From: Euglena gracilis
Taxonomy: Eukaryota; Euglenida; Euglenophyceae; Euglenales
Direction: 5' to 3'
DNA length: 64,000 bases
Assembly (NCBI GenBank): GCA_039621445.1
Contig: CP154956.1
Span: 46,915,291 to 46,979,290, forward strand
Positions within the stretch are counted from its first letter, which is position 1. Each line of letters starts with the position of its first letter. The notes beneath the pieces were generated by a model that was not told the origin of the DNA, did no database searches, and was given only the letters and a program-made list of their open reading frames with translations. The position numbers were made by a program, and so were the translations under genes. Positions 57,420-64,000 of this stretch are shown here, one piece after another.

Positions 57420-57424
57420 CGTTG

Positions 57425-57875
57425 CTGTTGCCTCTGGCTTTGCATGATGCGCAGTGATCGCAAAGCTTTTTTTTCAGCCCAAGTGAACACAAAATGTTGC
57501 TTCAGGAAGACTTTGAGAAGAGGTTGCTTGTAGTTTTAGCAGAGAAAATTTTTGGAAGCTAATGTAAAGTGTGGCCATCCATAGTTGGCGTTTTTTTTAA
57601 ATAAAACACAACAATGTGCTTTTTTAAAAAAATAAAAAAAAATCAAAAATAAAAAAAAAAAGGGAAATTTCATCGAATTTTTTTTTATGAAACACCCAAA
57701 CCATACTTCCAATCCTATTAAGTTCTAAAGCTGCCCAAAAACGGCCAAAAACATCCAAAATGCAAGAAATGTTTATTTTTATGATTTTTTCCCCATTTTT
57801 TTGAGGGACATTTTTGGTAAAAACGACCCAGAAGTTGCTAAAAATGATTGAGAATCTGCGTTTAAAAAGTTTTCC
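57425..57875. other. No gene established
   Basis: A + strand frame after TTTTTTTCAG at about 57476 reads PSEHKMLLQEDFEKRLLVVL and stops at about 57560. It is followed by A- and T-rich sequence. It could be a transposase remnant interrupted by the M5 insertion. Confidence 0.3.
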
Positions 57876-58133
57876 ATGCAAAACCTTGTGGGTGTTTTTC
57901 TTTTTAGAAAAGCATTGTTAAAATTTGAAGAAGAAAAAAACAGCGTCCAAAAAAAACAAGTTGCCAATTATGTGGCCATCTGTGTGAATGTATACCATTC
58001 CAATGCGAGACACCGAGGAACAACTTTGGAGCAGTCGTTGGATGATTCCTTCGCCTCCCACATTTGTAAAATTTTGAGAACCAGCTTCGCCCCACATTTT
58101 GAGTGGAAGATGCGAAGTCGTCTTGTACGATGA
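57876..58133 (+). CDS. Hypothetical 85-residue ORF
   Basis: ATG-initiated frame ending in TGA. An internal TTTTTAG at 57901-57906 could instead be a splice acceptor. It has balanced composition (KALLKFEEEKNSVQKKQ, YVAICVNVYHSNARHRG, then ICKILRTSFAPHFEW), unlike the repeat-derived frames around it. The family is not recognised. Position among transposon debris suggests a fragment of a mobile-element gene. Confidence 0.35.
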   Translation: MQNLVGVFLFRKALLKFEEEKNSVQKKQVANYVAICVNVYHSNARHRGTTLEQSLDDSFASHICKILRTSFAPHFEWKMRSRLVR

Positions 58134-58562
58134 ATATGCAGACTCTTGAAGACATTCCCACCAATTCCATTTGAATTTAGCATGTGCTGTCAAATTTTAA
58201 GTTCCTTGGTTCAGATTGTTTCAGCCCTACAAAATTGTCCATCGGGGTCTAAATTTCATGGGTCAGAGGGTCAACTATTCATGTCCCCGGGGGCCCTAAG
58301 ATATGTCCTCCATTCTCCCATTTCCTGCCCGGCAGGGGCCAACGAAAATGTCCGGCCGGGTCCAACAATTGTGTCTGTCGGCTGTAAGAGGCACCCAGTC
58401 CAATAGTGCTGCGGGTCCAAATAGTGCTGCACCCCCCACCGCCGGAGGCGGCCGTCCAATAGAGCTGCGGGTGCAATACTATTTGGGGGGGGGTTAGTGA
58501 ATTGAGGGGTCCAATCGCCTGCCCTGTATTTCGTGGGTATACTCACGGGATAAATTGTGTAC

Positions 58563-58737
58563 CCCCACCCCCCCTCAAAGTGTCCCCCCCCAAGTGGCCA
58601 AAAATGTTGGCAAAATTGGGTTTACCACCCTCAAAGTGGACGTTTTCCTTCGGTGCCAAAGGCTCTGAAGGCCAAAATTTGACCCCCCAAAGTGTCCCCA
58701 CACTGCCTGGAGGGTGCCACTTTGAGGGGGGGGGTGA
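58563..58737. repeat. Foldback with CACCCCCCCTCAAAGTG-type arms
   Basis: CCCCCCTCAAAGTGTCCCCC at the left and CACTTTGAGGGGGGGGTG at the right, with inner CCACCCTCAAAGTGGACG and AAAGTGTCCCCACAC copies. Confidence 0.65.
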
Positions 58738-58944
58738 GAGTAATAGTGGGACCCTGCGCCCACCCTGTATGTTGTGGGAGGGGGTCCCACATTTTTTGTT
58801 AAAACCGTTACCCAAATTCACGGGCTGCCTCACAGTAGCTCAGCGGTTCCTTATCGCAGGTGTATCCTAACGAAATTCGCGTTTTTGGTGGTCACGGGTG
58901 CGCTTTGGGGGTTTAAGGGTAGACTATAGTACACCCGTCCGTGA

Positions 58945-59760
58945 ACGGTTCACGTCTGCCCTATAGTACACCCGTGAACGGAATATGCATTGCTTTCCGT
59001 TTTGTTTTTGTCGTCTTTTCTAATTCCCCACAGCCCAATGAAGCACCTTGTCAATCTGATGGAAGCCCAGATGCCCCAGCCCCCCAAGTGGACGCCTTTT
59101 TGACAGTTTTACGTGGTGCCGAATCCTTAGGAGATGCAGCAGTGGATGCCCTTTTGGGCTCCACATGCGGTCATCAAAGGCGAAGCGTGAACAACGACCG
59201 CGCACTCCCACGCCACCCCCAGGCCTGGTGACACCACCAGCGTCACCAACTCCTCCGGAGTCACCGCATTGGTACGTCCTCATTCGTAGACCCCACATAC
59301 ATACTCTCTCTTCAGTTTGCGGCCGGCCGTGATCAATTTCGATTCTGGGGACTCCTTGTCCTTGGGAGGCTAAGCACAGCAGGGGGGGGGGGGGGGCTGA
59401 GGGGGGGGGGAGCGGCCGCGCGGGGGGGGGGGGGCCCGAGCGGCGCGCCTAGCCTCCTTGGACTTGGGGGAGTTGCTGACACAGCCATCCGAGAAGGACT
59501 GGTTGACGGCAGAGCAACGCCGTGCTCTGGAGGCACAGGTTTTGTCTATTTACAAAAGCATTTTAATTCCTTTACCTTTTCATGATTGCCGATCCCTGCG
59601 CAAGCGTTGCGCGAAGCTCGAGGATATGGCGCCGCGGATGACGCTGCGAGCTCCTCGCGGAACGCGGCAAAGTGGTCGGCTTACCTCAACTGGCACGCTG
59701 CCCCTGCGCCGGAGGGCACAACAGTTAACCAAATCCTGTCCCTTCCGGCTTCCCCCCAGC
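58945..59760 (+). pseudogene. Gene of element 1 (RNxAKW family), interrupted by a MITE
   Basis: A first segment (58945-59170) reads EAPCQSDGSPDAPAPQVDA and LTVLRGAESLGDAAVDALL. A second frame gives KREQRPRTPTPPPGLVTP ending at a CATTG|GTACGT donor. It splices in phase to an exon at 59316 (LRPAVINFDSGDSLSLD), which continues after the 91-bp M5 MITE as LGELLTQPSEKDWLTAEQ and RRALEAQ. A later segment reads GAADDAASSSRNAAKWSAYL, then NWHAAPAPEGTTVNQIL. The last segment matches GAATARNVARWSTW of element 2, which fixes its frame. No PHD finger was seen. Frame changes and the MITE suggest inactivity. Confidence 0.55.
59366..59456. mobile_element. MITE family M5, 91-bp deletion derivative
   Basis: Begins GAGGCTAAGCACAG, ends GCGCGCCTAGCCTC and is flanked by perfect CTTGG repeats (59361-59365 and 59457-59461). 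It keeps only the ends and G-run/GCGGCCGCGCGG fragments. Removing it with one CTTGG joins SGDSLSLD to LGELLTQ in frame, which confirms both the boundaries and that the host was coding. Confidence 0.92.
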
Positions 59761-60324
59761 GCCTCCATCCGTCATGTTGTGTCCGCGTTGTGGTGTGCGT
59801 GCTTTTGGTGACACCGATCTGCTGATCCGCGTCGTGCTCCAAAAAAGGCGTGTATTTGTGAGGGTTGTCGTTGAGTCTCCCAATGGTCCCACGTATTGCC
59901 ATGCCAACAAAGGCATCACGAGACCTTTCCTCGCACTCGTCTCTATGCAACAGCGTGCAAGTTCCTTGTGCCACTTTGCCGCTTCCCACTCCTGTTGCAT
60001 CAGGTCGGCTTTGTCATGGTATCCGTCTGTGTTTTCCCATGAAATCTAGCTTTTTTTACCTTTTCAATTCCGTTCACGGGTGCACTATAGTGCACCCGTG
60101 AACGGTTCACGTCTGCCCTATAGTGCACCCGTGAATGTTCCCCGATTTCTCACGTGAGGCAGCCCGTGAATGGTTAACGGTTTTAAGAAAAAATCAGCGC
60201 CCCCGTTTTCTCACCAGCGTGATCGGACCCCGATTTTCCTTATAGAAAAGTGTGGGCCCACACTTTTTGTTAAAAACGTGTTCAGCCCGCCAAATGCCTG
60301 CCCTGAAATTCGTTGTCATGAACA

Positions 60325-60412
60325 CGTTTTCCATGAGGGCATTTTTGGCAACGACACGTTTTCCATTACGGCATTTGTGGTCAGGCACGTTTTCCATTAA
60401 GGCATCTGTGGC
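60325..60412 (+). repeat. CACGTTTTCCATT tandem repeat, left array
   Basis: Three units of about 32 bp (CACGTTTTCCATTAAGGCAT then CTGTGGCAACGA or TTGTGGTCAGG). The same repeat, same orientation, forms the right array at 61328-61470. Confidence 0.85.
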
Positions 60413-60560
60413 AACCCCGAGCAAGAAGCAAAAAATCGCCATCATGAAAAATCGGCGAGCGGCCGAGGTGGTCCTCAACGAGTGAGGCGGGTCGGGGGCA
60501 CTACAACACAACAGAAGGCTAGACGTTGCCTTGGAGCACTCCGACACGGAGTGGCGGACA

Positions 60561-61294
60561 TCACGGAACACGGCACACTTTACACAAAAAGAGCCATACT
60601 TTGTTTGGTGGCCGCCGCAAATCTTGGCAATGAAAATGACATGCCAAACCGCAAGCGTCACACACAACTTTGTTCAGCTCCACACAATTTGGATTTTTGG
60701 GAATGGCAACCCCACAAAAACCGCATTTGTCCTGTTTTATAGGTAGTCGGGACACAGCACGTGGCACAGGGGGTTGGACAGGGGAGGGAGGCACGGAGCT
60801 GCTGACCGCAGGAGCGGAACGTTGCTCGGCGGCGCGAAACACAGACGGAACATCGGTCAGGTCCTGATTTTCGACCGAGTGTTCCTCACTTGGCGGGGCG
60901 CAAAAATTTGCCCAAGTTGACCACCGTGCAACGTTCCGCGCCGTAGCTGCACCGTCGTCGTCCTCCTCGGTTTTCAGCGTGACGGACGGCGAGGTGGCGA
61001 CCGAAGGCTGGGTGAGGTCCACGTAACAAAGAAAGCATCCAGCTTAGGATAAGAGGCTTGCCGATGTTGACACAGCTTGGCGAACTCCAAACAGTTGGCA
61101 ACAGCAGCAAGCTCTGCACCTACGGAGCCAGACTTTTTCTTCGTGTTGCCCTGTGCCAGCAAGGTGCCATAAAGGGGGTCAACCTTCGGCTTCTTGGCAT
61201 CTTGCTGGTATACCGCGAGAGCAGCCAGGAACAGTTCCGTCCTAGGGGGAGGTGGCAAAAGACCATTCACAAAGTTTGCCGTGCGTTTAGCCAT
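60561..61294 (-). CDS. Small PHD-finger protein of element 2 (one frameshift)
   Basis: Starts at ATG 61294-61292 (MAKRTANFVNGLLPPPP), runs through KKKSGSVGAELAAVANCLEF and ASYPKLDAFF, changes frame near 61020-61035, then continues VDLTQPSVATSPSVTLKT, GAATARNVARWSTWANF and a Pro/Ser linker. It ends with a zinc finger: CGFC, then CDACGLACHFHC, then LCKVC. The spacing Cx2C-x16-Cx2C-x4-Hx2C-x13-Cx2C is a C4HC3 PHD finger, normally a histone-tail reader or protein-interaction module. The total is about 240 residues. The N-terminal part is not recognised. The frameshift may be mutation, assembly error or recoding. Compact location between TIRs implies an element-encoded accessory or regulatory protein (inference). 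Confidence 0.65.
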
Positions 61295-61327
61295 AGTGGG
61301 AGGGCTGCGGAAAAAAGGGGGGGGGAC

Positions 61328-61470
61328 ACGTTTTTCCTTGGGGCATCTGTGGCAACGACACGTTTTCCATTCAGGCATCTGTGGTCAGGCACGTTTTCCA
61401 TTAAGGCATCTGTGGCAATGACACGTTTTCCATTAAGGCATCTGTGGTCAGGCACGTTTTCCATTAGGGC
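61328..61470 (+). repeat. CACGTTTTCCATT tandem repeat, right array
   Basis: Five units alternating CTGTGGCAACGA and CTGTGGTCAGG endings, giving a 63-bp higher-order unit. Open in the minus strand (NGKRVIATDALMENVPDHR) but probably not coding. Confidence 0.85.
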
Positions 61471-61599
61471 GCCGTTTTTTTTTTGGGTCCGAATTTCACA
61501 TTTTCGCGTTTTTGACCCCTTGCGTGAATCATGACCACAAATTTCAGGGCAGGCATTTGGCGGGCTCTGAACACGTTTTTAAACAAATTGTGGCTGAGC

Positions 61600-62640
61600 C
61601 CAGATTTCGAAAGGGTCTTTTCTCCGCCCCTTGTCAGGTAATAGTAAAGTATCTGATTGTCCACTGAAAGGGACACCGTTCGGTGAAATTTTGATGTGTG
61701 AAATTACACTCTTTTTCACTCAAAATGGTCATTTTGAGCTAATGAATTTTCTTCAGAATTTTTGAAAACCTGTCAAAAATTTCATGCTGGCATGTTTGGT
61801 CGAAAAAGTGCCCTAGTGGTGAACTTCACCGGTGAAATGAACCGTTGAGTTGTGCAGAGGGGGGGAGGGGGTTCAGGGTCAGGGAAACTCCACCTTCTGG
61901 TGAAGTTTCAAACAGTGAATTTCACCGTAAGGGAGGGGTCATCTTTTGTTTTTAGGTCATCTGCCCCCCTGATGGCACAGGCTTTTTTGGTGGATCGACG
62001 CCTCCAGGCCCGGGTGCCCTTTTTTATTTACCCTTCCCGATCCAGATATTTCTTCAAAGCACTTCTTATGCAATAGTTTTGGCCAAATAAAAAAGCGCAC
62101 AGGGTATTAGTTGGTGAATTGCACAATAAATGGTTTGATTCGGATTCTTTCCAAAATCTCTGAAACCTGGGGCTTTTGCCTTTTTGGATGAAGCCAATCA
62201 CGTTATTTTCTACAGCCATTGATGACCAACCATGTCTTGGGCATTGGTGCTTTGCCAGTGACCAAAGCCCAGCTGCTGGTAAAGGGGTTAACTTTGGGGT
62301 TGTGCTTGCGATGCAGTATCCGCATGACTGGATACGGAGCAGAGGGCGTGTATGGATTGCCTAATGAGGAACTAGCAGTATTGGCTTTGGGAGTACGTGA
62401 TCAGTTGGCATCAACGCTGGGAGAAACTGCCGTCTCGTCTTTCCATGTCTCATCGGCAACCTGCCCTGCATGTCTTGGTATTGCATCCTCTGTTGTTCCT
62501 CTTTCAACTTCTGCCAATCAGACAGCCCATTCTCGGCCAATTTTTTAGTAAGGTGTGGGGGGGGTCTCGGACCCCTCCCCCCTCCTGGTGAAATTCAGCA
62601 TTGAACATTTACTGGGGGGTGCCTTTGGCTGGTTCGCGGT
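61600..62640. other. Repeat-flanked interval with one weak ORF
   Basis: Decayed TTCACCGGTGAA palindromes at 61818-61925 and 62585-62605 bracket about 0.75 kb. An ATG-initiated plus frame at 62222-62548 reads VTKAQLLVKGLTLGL, GYGAEGVYGLPNEELAVLAL and GVRDQLASTLGE. The family is not recognised. It could be the coding remnant of an element bounded by those palindromes. Confidence 0.3.
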
Positions 62641-63610
62641 TTTTAAGAGTAGGTGGTGATTTTTAGATGTGTGATATTTTGCTCGAATTTTTCTACATAG
62701 AAAAATGTTTGCATCCTGCCTCTTGGACCAGATTTTACCTGAGATCAAGGTTTCGTCATTTTTTCCCATTTTCTGATTTTCCCCCCCAACCAACAAATTC
62801 CATACTTCTTGAATCAGCAAGTTCCAAAAATTCCAAAAGTCAAAAATCATAACAAAAATTGGACTTTTTTTTGAAAAAAGTGTGAATAACAGCTCAAGGC
62901 ATTCGCCAATGTTGCAAAATAGCAAAAATTGTAAAAATTTGTCAAAGTTCCCTCCAGCAGATGTGTGTGCAGTGCAATTTCCGCAATTTTCTTTGCGGAA
63001 ATCCATATTTTCCCCTCTGCAATTTCCACAGTGTTTCCGCAATTTATTTGAAGGCTTGCGATATCAATTCCCCCCTTGAAACACAATATTGTTCAATGTC
63101 CTCAATAACCATGTTTACTCATTGTCAGGCTCCATCCCTGGAGCTGTTTACAGTGATTTGGGGGTGAGCTCTTGTACTAAAACAAATGCATCCACCTCCT
63201 GCCTGAATGTTTTCCATCAGGGACGACCTTGGACACATCAATCCTCCCACTTGTAAACTCCCGGGTTTATAGGTGGGGTGTTTATAAGTGTGGAGGGGGT
63301 TTATAAACCAGGAATTGTGGCCAAAATCCACCCCCAAATCCCCTCAATTTCCATTTTTGATAAAATTTGTTAAAAAAATGGCATTTTGGATGATATGTAC
63401 ATATGTATATGTAAAATTTCATCAGTGTTTTTTACCTTTCAATAAAGGGAAATTTGGAGCCATTTTCTTTGCCAAAAAATTTGCCCAGTTCCTCAATGAA
63501 CTTTCTTATTGTTTTTTTTAAAAGAAAAAAGCATGTTTTTTTAACTTTTTCTTTTCAACGAGACAGCTTTGCTTGTTGTGTTCCATTTCCTTTGAAATGA
63601 ACACCACAAC
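62641..63610. other. No gene recognised
   Basis: A- and T-rich sequence with short frames on both strands and no conserved motif. Three GGTTTATA(A/G)-type words lie at about 63263-63310. Confidence 0.45.
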
Positions 63611-63619
63611 CATCTTAGG

Positions 63620-63900
63620 TGACCAAACTCGCACTTAAGGTTTTGAATTTTAGCTTGCGCTTTGGCGCAAATTTTCGATCTTTTTGAAACCCGGCGGTAT
63701 AACCCACCCTCTTGACTCTCTGGTTCCGCAAAGGCCCTCCACGGTGGTGTGTGCATCATTTGCCGACGTTGGGACCCGGGGAACAGGCCCAATTTTGGTG
63801 TTTTTCAGTCTGTGCACCATTTTGAAAACGGTTCAAAACCCTGGGTTTGAACGCCGGGACACGTGAATTTTACCAAAAAAGTGCCAAAACCCCCGGTGCG
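63620..63900. repeat. Possible third member of the dispersed-repeat family
   Basis: Layout resembles 19860-20090: AACTCGCACTTAAGG, a TTGCGCTTTGGCGCAA palindrome (63655-63670), TTTTGGTGTTTTTCAGTCTG, then a GGGTTTGAACGCCGGGA-like end. Similarity is patchy, so the relation is tentative. Confidence 0.45.
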
Positions 63901-64000
63901 ATCCCTCGTTTTTGAAGCCTTGACTGTGTTCCCCGGATGGTGCTACACAGGCTGGGTGTAATTTGGCCCTTTTTGTTGCTTTTTTGGGGCTCTGCAATGT

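Larger units (their letters stand above)
58785..60200. mobile_element. PHD-pair element 1: TIR-bounded, about 1.4 kb
   Basis: The left end (GTCCCACATTTTTTGTTAAAA, then CGTTACC..TTCACGGGCTGCCTCAC) is matched inverted at 60153-60195 (GTGAGGCAGCCCGTGAA, GGTTAACGGTTTTAAGAAAA). Just inside both ends lie GTGAACGGTTCACGTCTGCC and CCCTATAGT(A/G)CACCCGTGAA units (58925-58982 and 60064-60135). One plus-strand gene lies inside. The left terminus closely resembles that of the adjacent element 2. Confidence 0.7.
60255..61595. mobile_element. PHD-pair element 2: TIR-bounded, about 1.34 kb
   Basis: The left end (GGGCCCACACTTTTTGTTAA, AAACGTGTTCAGCCCGCC, AAATGCCTGCCCTGAAATTC) is matched inverted at 61527-61595 (AATTTCAGGGCAGGCATTTG, GCGGGCTCTGAACACG, TTTTTAAACAAATTGTGG). 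Inside both ends, in the same orientation, lie CACGTTTTCCATTAAGGCAT repeat arrays. One minus-strand gene with a C-terminal PHD finger lies between them. No transposase is recognisable. It abuts element 1. Confidence 0.75.

Noticed and set aside
1-64000. tRNA, rRNA, CRISPR array, bacterial operon or viral genome
   Set aside because: No cloverleaf, rRNA-like block, regular spacer array, ribosome-binding-site-led gene cluster or capsid or polymerase frame was seen. The short palindrome repeats lack spacer regularity.

Overview
This is eukaryotic nuclear DNA, most likely from a protist or alga with an intron-rich genome full of mobile elements. GT-AG introns split conserved proteins, there are PUS10, WD40, Tigger/pogo and hAT coding remnants, and there are microsatellites, foldback elements and an interstitial (CCCTAA)n tract of the TTAGGG telomere type. 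I see no bacterial operons, no rRNA or tRNA gene and no CRISPR array. The species cannot be named from the sequence.

Layout. Bases 1-3800 are repeat territory: two foldback elements built around a 16-bp palindrome family (TTGCGC-N4-GCGCAA) and two C-run foldbacks. Bases 3827-15893 (+ strand) hold most of a pseudouridine synthase PUS10 gene, recovered as about 16 exons with matching splice phases. Bases 16-19.1 kb hold GC-rich exons of one or two further genes (a heptad-rich segment and a WD40 repeat). Bases 19.8-28.7 kb are dispersed repeats, simple sequence, an uncertain reading frame and a broken Tigger/pogo transposase on the minus strand.

The dominant structural fact is that 6548-28772 and 28786-51139 are the same ~22.3 kb, nearly identical, in direct orientation, and separated only by 13 Ns. 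The first copy stops at the gap and the second starts at the gap. This is what an unmerged contig overlap (two haplotypes kept in tandem) looks like, although a true tandem duplication is not excluded. If it is an artefact, the real locus is about 41.7 kb and each duplicated feature below is one gene seen as two alleles.

Bases 51.1-64 kb are single copy and are a graveyard of nested DNA transposons. A hAT transposase pseudogene is split by a hAT-type element that itself contains a foldback. Large foldbacks follow, then a MITE family with 5-bp target duplications, one copy of which contains a second element flanked by TA. Next come two adjacent TIR-bounded elements at 58.8-61.6 kb, each carrying one small gene; the two genes are related and one ends in a PHD finger. 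That pair is the best candidate here for something undescribed.
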